Shown here: piece after piece, positions 24,961-35,718 of the stretch | How positions within the stretch are numbered: the first letter of the stretch is position 1 | How the letters are laid out: every line of letters begins with the position of its first letter | NCBI RefSeq assembly: GCF_015706575.1 | Contig: NW_024037059.1 | Span: 41,887,058 to 41,951,057 of the forward strand | From: Patiria miniata | Taxonomy: Eukaryota > Echinodermata > Asteroidea > Valvatida > Asterinidae | Reading direction: 5' to 3' | Length of the DNA: 64,000 nt | Made by a program: the position numbers and the translations under genes | Notes under the pieces: model-generated | The model's database searches: none | Told to the model about the DNA's origin: nothing | Seen by the model: the letters and a program-made list of their open reading frames with translations, nothing else

Positions 24961-26385
24961 TCGTAAATTTTTAGCAGGTAAGCCTGAGTTTTTGGAATTA
25001 CTTTCTTCGTATGTGTCTAAAACAAACTGCATGTGAAAGCATAGAAGAGCCTTCGGATTAGTTGCCACAGTGCCGGATAAAAACTCCGTCACTCAGCCTA
25101 ACGTTGGTGGTTGGGCCTGTTCGGAAAGGTGATCATACTGATATGATACTGAGAGCCTTGACCTAAATATTTTGACAAATCAATGACAATAAATATCCTT
25201 TTCCAAGACTTCGATCTGAGTGAAAAAATCTATGCTAGTGACATGTTAAAACGTAACTGTGTACGAGTACGAGAACATTGTTCAAGCCTCAAGGTAACGT
25301 CCGGCCTTTTTTTTTTTAGAAGACGGAAAATAATTTAATTCGGTATATCTTTGTAAACCTACAACAGTGTCTGATTTGCATGTTCCACAGCAGCATATTT
25401 TGTCCATTTTTTTAAAGTATCGTATACAGATGGGACTCACAAAACCGCATTTTATGTCTAAAATATCGTGCGCAGCTCCATAGATCCCATGTGTTTGTAT
25501 GTACTTTTCACAGCGCATGTGACCGAGTTTGACCGACCTAATGGCGGACACGCCTATGGCAACTGTTGTTAAGTCCCCTGACCAAAAGTCGTAATCTGAT
25601 TGGTCAATGCGCGCTGTATGATTGACAGGCCGGAAGGGTCCATTGATGGTCATGACAGTGCTTGACGATGGTCTTGATGGTTCTTGACGGTGATTAGTAT
25701 GACCCCATTGGGCCACATACTTCATAAGGGACTGACATCATCCCATTTACATGATGTAGGAAAAAATGTTGAACCTTCAGCGTGTGTTCAGGGCATTTTT
25801 TTGTTTTACAAATTTCACCAAATGGGGATCAAATGAATCTGCCTAACTGAATTGCGGGAGGAAAATTAGTTTCCTTAAGACTTGAACAGCCTGAATCCTG
25901 ATGTCACTCTTTTTCGGATTTTAATCGGAAAACCAACTTTGAGACTTTTCCAACAAAATTTGTGATTATTTTTTAAGAAAAATATAAAAATAAAAATTTG
26001 GACGTTGTACTTGTAGACCTACATTTTTTTTCAAAGATTTCTAGACATGTACATGTCAGGATGTGTACAATTAGATTTCCAGATACATGTACATTTCATA
26101 TTTTTAAAGAATATTGTAAATTAATTACTTCAAAGTGTAAAACTCCTGCAGTATAATATCGCTGACGTAAATGTACAGGTATAGGAAAGCATATTGTGAC
26201 CATTGGCATGACCGGTTGCTGCCTATGATATTTAGCCTATATTGCTATGTGTATGTAGTGTACCGGTACATGTAACAATTTCTCATGAGTTTTAGATTGG
26301 GTTAATAAATTGTCCTCCATTTCCCCCACATTTTCAAGTTCCCTTGGTGGAGGTGTGCTGTGCCTGTGGTTTTCTTGTGTGCAAT

Positions 26386-29300
26386 ATGTCTGGTCTTGGT
26401 AAGTAATGATCACCCTTGTATTTCTTGACCAGCAAGGAACTATTTTGGCAGGGCCAACTCTTCATAATTATTTTTTTTTTCAATTACTTTAATTATGAAA
26501 TCACTGCCAAAACAATGTGGATTTTAGAGAAAAAAAAATTAAAAACTTGTCGTTGACATTTTTTGATTTTGACAACCCCCCAAAAAACAGGGAAAAAAGT
26601 TGCATTTTGTAATTAGGACGCTTAATTAATTACTTGGTGCGGACCGATTCCCCTTCTTCTTTTTTGTGTGCGATGTCTCATTCGAAAGCTGATAACAAAT
26701 ACAATATGCTAGAAAATTATCAATTCATTTGAAAAATTATTTTTCAGGGTGACACACCAACTTAAGCATATAGACCAATTCGAAAAGAAGCCGTAATGGA
26801 TGAGGACGAATATATCCGGAAGGAAAAGCGGCGTGAACAGAAAGCAAAATGGGCCAAGAAGAAAAGAGATGCACTGAGAATTGTTTCTGTCCTAGAAGAC
26901 GTGAGGAGAAGGCCACTCTGTGCTGATGCCCCTGGAAACAGTGCTCCCGGCCCCTCAATACCTGTCAATGATGTATCCAGTCCAGTAAACCTTGATTCAT
27001 GTGATGGCACTTCTGATGAAGAGGGCAGTACTGATCATGCCGTACATGTGGAGGTCGATGAAGAAACTGTGACCGAGGATGAATTATTTGAGAGACATTT
27101 GCAGGAAATCTTTGGAGACTCTTCCCCTGGTCCAACAAACAGAGTTTATAACGCTTCTGAAACAGGAAGTCCTGATGGTAATGCATATAACTACAGCAGC
27201 CCTTCTGATGAAGATGGTGATAATGAAGAGGGTGATGATGTCACTGCAAACCCTAACGGCAATATTCGCAGTTCCGCGAGCCCTAGTTACGACACTCCCA
27301 GTCCCGCGAGCCCTGGTTACGACACTCCCAGTCCCGCGAGCCCTGGTTACGACACTCCCGATCCTGCGAGCCCTGGTTACGACACTCCCGGTCCCGCGAG
27401 CCCTGGTTACGACACTCCCGATCCTGCGAGCCCTGGTTACGACACTCCCGGTCCCGCGAGCCCTGGTTACGACACTCCCGGTCCCGCGAGCCCTGGTTAC
27501 GACACTCCCGGTCCCGCGAGCCCTGGTTACGACACTCCCGGTCCCGCGAGCCCTGGTTACGACACTCCCGGTCCCGCGAGCCCTGGTTACGACACTCCCG
27601 GTCCCGCGAGCCCTGGTTACAATACACACGACAGCAGTTCTGATGAAGAGGCTGATGACAATCGTGTTGTGTATGTCAAGGAGGTTGATGTTGAAGAAGC
27701 AGCGAATGAGGCCGAGTTCTTCAAGAGGTCATTGCGTGAATTGTTTGGGAGAACATCACTTTCACGGACTGAGCAGCAGTACCTACTTGGGCTTTTCAAC
27801 CGTGCTGGTGTCCAGGGTTTGCCAAAGGATCCGCGCACTCTACTTTGCACACCAGGCTCTGTTAACATAAATCCATCCTACTTTGGTGTAGAGTACCACT
27901 GGTTTGGCATTGATGACCAGTTAACACGTGCTCTTGACTATTTGGTTCGCCCACTTCGTCTTGATGAAGAGATCAAACTTATGATTGGTGTCGATGGTGT
28001 ACTGATTTTTGATTCGTCAGACGTTAACTCGTGGCCAGTACTGGTGTCTGTAGAGAATGACCAGTCACTGAACAAAATCTTTCCATTATGTGCAACAATG
28101 GGTGGCAAGCCAAGCTGTGTGTCCTATGTGAACCAGTGCGTCGATGAGTTGTCTAGTCTACTCCGCGATGGCTTCGTTTACAGGGGCAACCACCACCAAG
28201 TGTGTCTAATGTGCATAGTATGCGATGCACCAGCCCGGGCCTTCATGAAAAGCATCATGGGACACATGGCTGGTCATTCTTGTGAGCGCTGCCGAGACAA
28301 AGCAATCAAGGTGGATGGTAGGATGGTGTTCTACAGGACTGAGGATTTTGACCTGCAAAGTGACGACACATTCCGCAGGAAAGACTACACTGAACATCAT
28401 AATTCTCGCTGCATCGACAGCCCATGGCTGAACATTCCAGGCTTTGACATGATACATGGGTTTGCATTGGATTACATGCACATGGTCTGTCTTGGTGTGG
28501 TTAAGCGGCTAACAGATTTCTGGATGAACAGGCAATTTAATCGGACAGCCTTTCATCTAGACCAGGTTGCAGTGGCTGACATTAACAGGAAATTAATGAG
28601 GATGAAGGTGACAATGCCATTCAACTTTGCCCGCAAACCAAGGTCATTGGAAAAGATCAGTAGATATAAGGCTACTGAATACAGGACACTTCTGCTATAC
28701 ACTGGCCCGGTTGCCTTCAAAGGTGTCCTGAGGCCTGCTTACTACAATCATTTTCTTCTCTTGTCAGTGGCCATCGGTCTTTTAGTGAGTGAGAGGACAG
28801 CTCATCTGCAGATAGATTATGCGAGGGAGTTGTTAACTCTGTTTGTAAAGAAAGCTTTTAGGCTCTACGGCGATATTTTTGTTGTATACAATGTACACCA
28901 TCTCCTACATTTGGCAGACGTCACTGAGAAGCATGGTTGTTTGGAAAACTGTTCAGCTTTTAAGTTTGAAAACTTTCTCGGCCAGCTGAAAAAGAAGGTT
29001 AGGCCTGGTCACAAGCCTCTCGTGCAGCTGGCTAAGCGGCTCAGGGAAAACCCCATCAGATCAAATACCTGGAAACAGGAAAAACTTTGCGTTACAGCCC
29101 CGAACAATGTATATCTGACTGCTACTGGGGAAATTATTGAACTCGAGAAGGCTGATGATGGCACCTACGTCTACCGTCGATACACACGGTTACGGCCTGC
29201 TGTCGCTGCCCCAGTGGACACCACCTTGGTGGGATTCCTTGAGTGCCCCAATGGGAACTTGTGCCTCTCATTCCCAACAGACATGGGTGACACCAAGATA

Positions 29301-32300
29301 GTTGCTAAAGTATGGAAGCACACAGTTCCTGGGGTCAACCGAGTGTTGTTTATGGTTCTTAATCACTGCTCTGCTTTCGCACAGAACACTTAGCTGGATA
29401 TCGACTAGATTGACTCTTGACCCCAACTGCCTTCAATTCTTCAAAATATTCTCTTTGGTTTTGAGGCTGAATGCATAAACGTGGAGGATCAAATGATATA
29501 CAGGTTTGTTAAAGAATGTTCTGCTCTTTTATTCACTTAACTCCCACATTTTTGAAGTGTGCGCTTAAACAAGGGACGGCTAAAAAGTTTGTTGGCTAAC
29601 GCTAATTTAACGGTGCGTTTGCACATTTTTGATGGATTATACACATGTACATATGTTGTACAATTAAGGCACAATATGTATCTGTCATTTTAAATTAATT
29701 GCAAGTGTGAAATTGGATGTTCCTTTCCAAAAGTCTTGAGTGGGGCCGTTTTTAGTAAATGTTTATTGTTTTTTGGTTAATGTCCTTTTTGGCAGGCTGT
29801 AATCCCGACAAGAGCTGGACGCTTGTCAAGTACCTGCGAGATGCAACATATGACCTCATCCCGTTCCGCTGGGTCCGAAAGAGGCATGGTGAAGACTGCC
29901 AACGTGCCTGGTTCCCAGTAAAAGGGACAGTCAAGGCGCCAGAGTACACTCGTCTCAAGGAAACCTGTGCGAAGCCTCCCAGTGCAAATATTGCTGAATG
30001 GCTCAAGGTTACTGTTGTAGTACGCCAAGGTACGTTTTTTTATATCATTGTTACAACATTTTTCTAAAATTTGGAATGCCTGTGTGCCAATTTCTTTCAT
30101 GTTACTTTTAATTATAATTTGTTGCTTTATAGCAATAACTGACTATGAAGTCGGCCAGTCCCTCCTCAGAGAACGCCTTGATGCCTCATCTTCATCAGAT
30201 GCTCCTCAAAAGGATGCACAGCGACCATGTCGTGTACGCGCTAGGCCAATGCGGTTAGCTGAAGAGAACAACGGGGACAGCGACCATAATTGGAGCTCTG
30301 ATTCTGACGAGTACTCGTCTAATTCTGAAGAGCTTGACACCAGCCAGTCAAAGAGTAAGCCCTAGACAATTTGAGAATTTTACTGTTGGAATCGGTCATA
30401 TCAGGAGAATTTTTGGTGGCACTAAGGCATTAAAAGTGGCAATGATATTCACGCGCACAACTGTCTGTTGTAATAAATATCAGTGTTTGAATTTCCGCGA
30501 TTGTTGGAGAGGAGATCAAACTTATTTTTATTTTTCAAAAACTCCTTTAGGCATTCCAACTCAAAAATTGAGAACCAGAAAGTAAAGCTGTAATATTTAC
30601 AAATATACATGTAGTTATAATATCGGAGAAATAATCACCACAGGAATGTCATGTTTGAAACTCTTTTACACAGATTGCTCCCGCATTTATATCTTGTGCG
30701 CGTACCTATAGCATGAGCAAGACCACTATCCGATGACCCTATGGTGCACTAATATAAAACGGCAACCTCTATTGGTGAAGTTTGGTTCTTGTTTTGCCGA
30801 GCAGACTTGCATGTCTTGTTGCTGTGTGTTGTCGCGCCGTAGATTGTGGTTGGAATATATTAGCAATGTTTCCATTTAATTTTATCATAATACGTGTGTA
30901 CATTCTGACGTGTCAAATCAAATATCAAAAGGTTGGTTCTTTATACTAACAATTTATTGCATTCACAACAAATTCTCATTTGAAAATAGGGAATATTCAA
31001 ATATTCCATTGTCAATTAAACATTTGGAACTTGACACAGGCTTATCAAAGAGAGTGCCAAAAAAGCAGATGGGCAAGACAGGAGAAGTGCCGCAAAAGAA
31101 GAGGAGAGTCGGGAAGGAGCCTGTTTACAAGCCACCACCCAAGGATGCCAGCAACGCCAGCCTGGCAATACTAGACGCCGAGGAAGCCATCCCCAGACCT
31201 AGGTGTTTGGCTGGAGCACCTACAGGTAAGCAGGTCTTTCAGTTTAGTTACGCATAAAGTTATTTCATGGTCAGTTGTAATTTAAGTATAATTCTGGGTT
31301 CCCACAGTCATGGAAAATCCTTGAAAAAAAGTTATCCTTGAAAGTCATGGAAAAATTGGGGGAAAACGAAAGTCATGGAAAATTGAAAATTTGAGTAATA
31401 TGGAAAAGTCATGAAAATCAAGATCATGTATGATACGGTTCTTTTTGATAACCGCTTTTGATGTGATAACAGAATATTGACAGATTTACAGGGCTATATA
31501 TATTCTTGTCAGTTAGTTGTGGCTATAGAGGAGCCCATTTAATTTAAACTTATATTTAAATGCTGACAAATTGTATGCAATTGGCGTTAAATGTCATGGA
31601 AATTCATATTGTAGTCATGAAAGTCCTGGAATTTGGTTTTCAGATTTCTGTGGGCACCCTGTAATTACTCCATGTATCTTATTTTTTTTTTGTCTACAGT
31701 GAAGCTGTCAAGTGCCCTTTCAAGACCAAGGCAAACAACGTCGAACGTGGGTAGGTTACAAACACAAACAAATTGCATCAGAAACATAATATCGCTTAAG
31801 AACTAAGCATTGACAATTTTGTTAAATTTATTTATGATTTATCAAAATGACCTATTTTTACAGCTCTTATGGACTTGGATGATGATTTACAAGAAGAAGA
31901 CTCTGAAGTCTCGGATGCTACCCCACTAGAGAGTGTGGCAGGTGGGTATTATATACAGCAGTGAATATTAACTACCCAAGGAATTAATACATGGCAAGAG
32001 GTTTGCATGACTGATTCCTGCAAGGCTGCCTCACCTGCGTCTAAATAAGTTAGCGTTGTGCATCAGGGGCAAGTACTACCCGCTGGAAAAAGTCTATGTG
32101 CGCACTTGATCACGGGCTGATTTTTAAAAAAATGTTTTTTTGAGCTCGTGGCATGACCAGCGAAACATGCTTCTATTTTCTGTTTTACAATACATTTAGT
32201 GTGAGAAAAAATATTTGAATGTTTGAAAACAATGGCGGTATTACTTTATTTCATGCTTTGTGGACTATCAACCGTTGTGTGGTTGGAGATCAATGACTGT

Positions 32301-35300
32301 ATGCACAAGTCAGATTATTACTCAAGTCTGACAAAATCAGTCGGTGCTGTCGGATCCGACTTATCCGCAGTTGACTATGCTTTGCAATTTTATCATCAGG
32401 GAACAGCATGGATGCTAATGATGCAACTAACTGTGATGGGGGACGTGGCGATAGTCCTATGGACGAAGGTCGTCCTGTACACGACACTCATGAGGTAGGT
32501 GAATTGTGCCTAAGTCTCATCAGTCACTCTCCTATTGCCAATTCTACACATAAAGCTGGTAAAATAATATTTCATGTCTGCTGAATGAACCTCGACTGTC
32601 CTGTACATGTCGACTTAACTGTACAGCACACAGTTGTAAAAAAAAAAAAAAGGAGCCTTAAGCTGTGTAAAAATTGGTAGCTGCCATTAATTATCACATG
32701 GGAATAATCCAGACAAATCTCACTTTTAAGATAAGTCAGTGGGAGTTGATTTAGCCGATTGGTGTATTTCCAATCATAATCTAGTGAAGGCCTAAGCCCA
32801 AGCTGTAAGTTCAGAACAGCAAAGTACAGCCGGTGAGGACCTTGGTATAGTCAGAAAATGTTCTTAATATGAGAGGCATGTTATCAATATCTATCAAAAT
32901 AGGCCAAGACGTAACGGCATTCCGTACGCTTTGTGAATGGGGCTGAAATGCCAACACACCACAATGCTGAGAAAAATTAACAATGCATTGCAATGCTAGG
33001 CAACACAATTTTTTTTTCTTTTTCATCTATAATTTCAGGATAAACTGGATTTAGTACTGAAAAAGATGGATGAGTTTATAACTATCGAGAAAGCCATCCT
33101 TAACAGGCTGACTTCCCTTGAACGTGAAGTAGCAGCAATGAGAGGGGAGGACACATTACCATCCACCCCGAGAACTGTGGCTGACGAAGAGGAAGAAGGC
33201 TCGCAAGAAGAGGAGGAAGGTCTCAAATTCAAAATGCCAGCGGAAACAGAAGAAGAGTTTCTGCTGAATGATAACCAGTTGTCAGACCCTCACACACGCC
33301 GTTTAGTGGTAAGCGTAAATGTTAAAGTTGATCTGAACTAAGTTTGGGCGGTTCCACCACTTTTGGACCCGGTTCCATAAATCAGAACCGGTTCCGAGTC
33401 AGAACCGGTTCCACAAGATTACACCATGTGCGGTGCGCTAAGTTTCCGATTGCATGCGTAAATTTAAGCCCAATCGTTTCCGTTGCATGCGTGACGTGCA
33501 TGCTCTGCACACAGCGCTCGCCCAGTGCAGAATAGTAGCGCGCCCTCTTGCGGTTCATTTTGTGTAGGCCATAGTCTAGGGAAAATTATTACCGCGCCAG
33601 ATACATTGCAAAAGCACACGATGTATTCAGACTTAGACCTACATGCAGGCTACATTTATCGTGTGGTGTTTCACGATCGGTGATATTTTGTTGACTCAAA
33701 AAAAGTTGGCGACAGTCACATTTCGCAATGCCTCTTGAGAGCACGAAATGCTGCATTTGCAAAACAGGTGCAAGTACATGAAGTATGTTTGTTCATGCCG
33801 TGGGGTACAAAGATGTGCTGAAAAAGTGTGTTGCTTGTAACTTAATGTCTTCTAAAATTTCGGTCTGGCAAATATGTATTTTGGGGTATGGTGGAGATGG
33901 CTCTCGGACCCAGTTCTCGGCATCTGGAACCGACAATCACGGGTACCGGGTTCAACAAAAGAGTGGAACCGCGGTTCTGGTTCTCATTTTGGAACCGGGT
34001 AGAACCAATTTTCAACTGAAACCGCCCAAGCTTAATCTGAACAAAGAGTGGGCATTAAAGTATTTGGCGATGTTCAGGCATGCAACTTTTCCTCGGATCT
34101 GTTGATTTCCTCGTTTTTTTTACTTCTCATTAATGCCATTACAAATTGAAAAATCACTTTACAAAGTCTTTTGGGGTTTGGAGTTTCCTCGTTTATTTCT
34201 AAATTCCCAGTTGCATGCCTGGATGTTTTAATGATTGAATATTTCTCAACCTTTCTGTAATCACAGCGAAACAAGCTTCTTAAGGAGTTCGTGCGCGTGC
34301 CGTCAGATGGTTTTCTGAGAATGGCGCTCTTCAAACTGATTAAGCACCAGGTCGTAGAGGCGATCACTTGGGGTGGCGGAAACGGTACCACCGGAGTGAA
34401 GGAATCCAACCACCACGTGCTCATGGAAGGTAATACATGCACCATTTTGTTGCTCTGCATCTGTGACAGTTCATTGGGATAACGTTGGCAATTACAGTTG
34501 ACTCTCGTTAATATCTACTGTATGATACAAATGCTGGTTATAGCAAACATAAAGCCTTGGTCCTGATTGTGCTTTATGTGCACAATGAGCGGGACCAGCA
34601 CTCCTCTTAATACAAAATTCTGATAAAACAACATTTTATCTAGATCCGGCTGACTTTGTGTTAACGAGAGTCGACTGCAGATGTACCAGTAAAAACATGT
34701 AAGTTCAAGTGGCTAGATTAACTGTAAACATTCTGGAATCTATTACACATCAACTTATTCCTGGGTTCTTTCCATTTCAAATCAAACACTTTTTTTGCAC
34801 TCGGTCTCACAGTCCCCTAAAATTTACTGGATATGTTGGGTCATGCATGAGAGAATATCCCAAACCCAAATTTAAATATTTTTGGTCATGTGGTTTGTAG
34901 GTTACAGGTCATTGAACTTGGACCTTTTGATTTGTCCTCTAAATTTGAACAGCTATATCTCCGGATAGGAATGTCATGTAGAGATGATTTTCATCAAAAC
35001 CTGAGAAACCATCTTGTTTGCCAATTACGCGGCAAGTGAACATTTCAACATGAGGTCAAGCAAAATTAAGTTTCACCTTTGACCCCTCTTGGGCCACAAA
35101 AAATAATTTCCAAGTGTACTTGTGCTGCTTGCAAAATATAAAAATGGGATCTCAAGGCATTTGTGGACAGATGAAAGGAGAACAGTTAAGCCAAAATGCA
35201 TTGAACTGTACACATGCCTGTTGAGGGTCACTCAAGCATGTACATGTACCTGATGTGTACACTTGTACAGCATGCAGGTACATGTACCTGATGTGTACAC

Positions 35301-35659
35301 TTGTACAGGTACATGTACATTTCTAAATCAGCTTGGTTTTACTGCTCTCCTGTATACATACATGTCAGAAATTAAACTCTGTATAAATTTGTCTCCACGT
35401 TTCTTTAATGATTTCAGATATGGTGGAGAGACACAGAGGGAAGAACAAAATAAAGCCAACGTTGCATAGCAAGCTTGCCTCACTCATCAAGACAGCATCA
35501 ATCACAAAGGGTGGATCGAAATTTGAAATTCGAAAGCAAAAATCCCTGGAAGCGATGAGAAAAAAAAGACGAGAGGAAAAAGGCCGCAAGGCAGATGCAG
35601 TGGCGGATGCAGCAGCAGGTGCCAATCTTCAGGCTGGGGATGCCAGCGACAGTGAATGA
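26386..35659 (+). CDS. Second protein of the CACTA element (TnpA-like position; DUF4806-like)
   Basis: Ten exons join in phase to about 517 residues: 26386-26398, 29796-30029, 30133-30354, 31040-31225, 31700-31750, 31864-31941, 32400-32494, 33039-33308, 34267-34429 and 35418-35659. The first exon is only ATG TCT GGT CTT G. The N-terminal part has a W..LVKYLRD...IPFRWVR and WFPVKG pattern. The middle is acidic and basic low complexity with an NLS-like KKRRVGK. Exon 8 is predicted coiled coil (VLKKMDEFITIEKAILNRL) followed by an acidic run. Exon 9 has ITWGGGNGTTGVKES, and exon 10 is Lys/Arg-rich. The layout recalls transposon-associated DUF4806 proteins, but I recognise the fold only loosely. 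Intron 1 contains the whole transposase. A DNA-binding role is inferred from position. Confidence 0.75.
26796..29393 (+). CDS. CACTA/EnSpm-type transposase (Tnp2/TnpD-like), intact
   Basis: A single exon of 865 codons, without breaks. The N-terminus is charged, and residues about 158-278 are twelve 10-residue repeats of the PASPGYDTPG type. The catalytic part follows: MIGVDGVLIFDSS (first Asp, about 395), the Cys/His knuckle HMAGHSCERCRDK (about 490), LDYMHMVCLGVVKRL (second Asp, about 558), YNVHHLLHL (about 698) and FENFLGQLKKK (candidate Glu, about 724). This order is that of animal EnSpm/CACTA transposases. A splice acceptor at 26747 lies 48 bases upstream. Joined to the 26386-26398 exon it yields a five-codon uORF ending in TGA before the transposase ATG, so both proteins could come from one promoter. 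Catalytic assignment is by family pattern. Confidence 0.88.
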   Translation: MDEDEYIRKEKRREQKAKWAKKKRDALRIVSVLEDVRRRPLCADAPGNSAPGPSIPVNDVSSPVNLDSCDGTSDEEGSTDHAVHVEVDEETVTEDELFERHLQEIFGDSSPGPTNRVYNASETGSPDGNAYNYSSPSDEDGDNEEGDDVTANPNGNIRSSASPSYDTPSPASPGYDTPSPASPGYDTPDPASPGYDTPGPASPGYDTPDPASPGYDTPGPASPGYDTPGPASPGYDTPGPASPGYDTPGPASPGYDTPGPASPGYDTPGPASPGYNTHDSSSDEEADDNRVVYVKEVDVEEAANEAEFFKRSLRELFGRTSLSRTEQQYLLGLFNRAGVQGLPKDPRTLLCTPGSVNINPSYFGVEYHWFGIDDQLTRALDYLVRPLRLDEEIKLMIGVDGVLIFDSSDVNSWPVLVSVENDQSLNKIFPLCATMGGKPSCVSYVNQCVDELSSLLRDGFVYRGNHHQVCLMCIVCDAPARAFMKSIMGHMAGHSCERCRDKAIKVDGRMVFYRTEDFDLQSDDTFRRKDYTEHHNSRCIDSPWLNIPGFDMIHGFALDYMHMVCLGVVKRLTDFWMNRQFNRTAFHLDQVAVADINRKLMRMKVTMPFNFARKPRSLEKISRYKATEYRTLLLYTGPVAFKGVLRPAYYNHFLLLSVAIGLLVSERTAHLQIDYARELLTLFVKKAFRLYGDIFVVYNVHHLLHLADVTEKHGCLENCSAFKFENFLGQLKKKVRPGHKPLVQLAKRLRENPIRSNTWKQEKLCVTAPNNVYLTATGEIIELEKADDGTYVYRRYTRLRPAVAAPVDTTLVGFLECPNGNLCLSFPTDMGDTKIVAKVWKHTVPGVNRVLFMVLNHCSAFAQNT
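27271..27630 (+). repeat. Twelve 30-bp tandem repeats in the transposase
   Basis: Exact 30-bp period, unit close to GTCCCGCGAGCCCTGGTTAC plus GACACTCCCG. It encodes S-P-G-Y-D-T-P rich decapeptides that resemble the Ser/Tyr/Pro heptads of the RNA polymerase II tail. At least two other frames are also open through the array. Confidence 0.97.
29394..29795 (+). other. Transposase 3' flank, remainder of intron 1
   Basis: AT-rich. No coding exon lies between the transposase stop and the next acceptor at 29794-29795. No AATAAA in a good position was identified. Confidence 0.5.
31294..31661. mobile_element. MITE with C(T/A)GGGT(T/G)CCCACAG inverted ends
   Basis: 368 bp in an intron of the second CACTA gene. 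Ends CTGGGTTCCCACAG and CTGTGGGCACCCTG are inverted copies, flanked by TAATT on both sides. The interior repeats GTCATGGAAAA. Superfamily uncertain. Confidence 0.7.
33339..34034. mobile_element. hAT-type non-autonomous element with 8-bp target duplication
   Basis: 696 bp between exons 8 and 9 of the second CACTA gene. The termini TAAGTTTGGGCGGTT and AACCGCCCAAGCTTA are inverted, and the flanks are ATCTGAAC at 33331-33338 and 34035-34042, a perfect 8-bp duplication typical of hAT elements. The interior is rich in GGTTCC/GGAACC motifs. No transposase. Confidence 0.88.
34495..34677. mobile_element. MITE with CAGT(T/C)GACTCTCGTTAA inverted ends
   Basis: 183 bp. The ends CAGTTGACTCTCGTTAA and TTAACGAGAGTCGACTG are inverted. 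The left flank is TA and the right is CA, compatible with an aged TA duplication of the pogo/Tc1-mariner type. Confidence 0.7.
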
Positions 35660-35718
35660 GTTAGGCTTGCCTAAATTCACAATATTACGTTTTGCTCTTC
35701 GCTGGCATACGTATAAAC

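Noticed and set aside
25282..25725. A 147-codon minus-strand ORF near the palindrome.
   Set aside because: It runs through inverted-repeat sequence that is non-coding in its other copy, and shows no recognisable domain or conserved reading frame.
27084..27629. Long minus-strand ORF of 181 codons with repeated VVTRARGTGS, and a plus-strand second frame of 263 codons.
   Set aside because: They are frame shadows of the 30-bp repeat inside the transposase; a 30-bp period without stops stays open in several frames.
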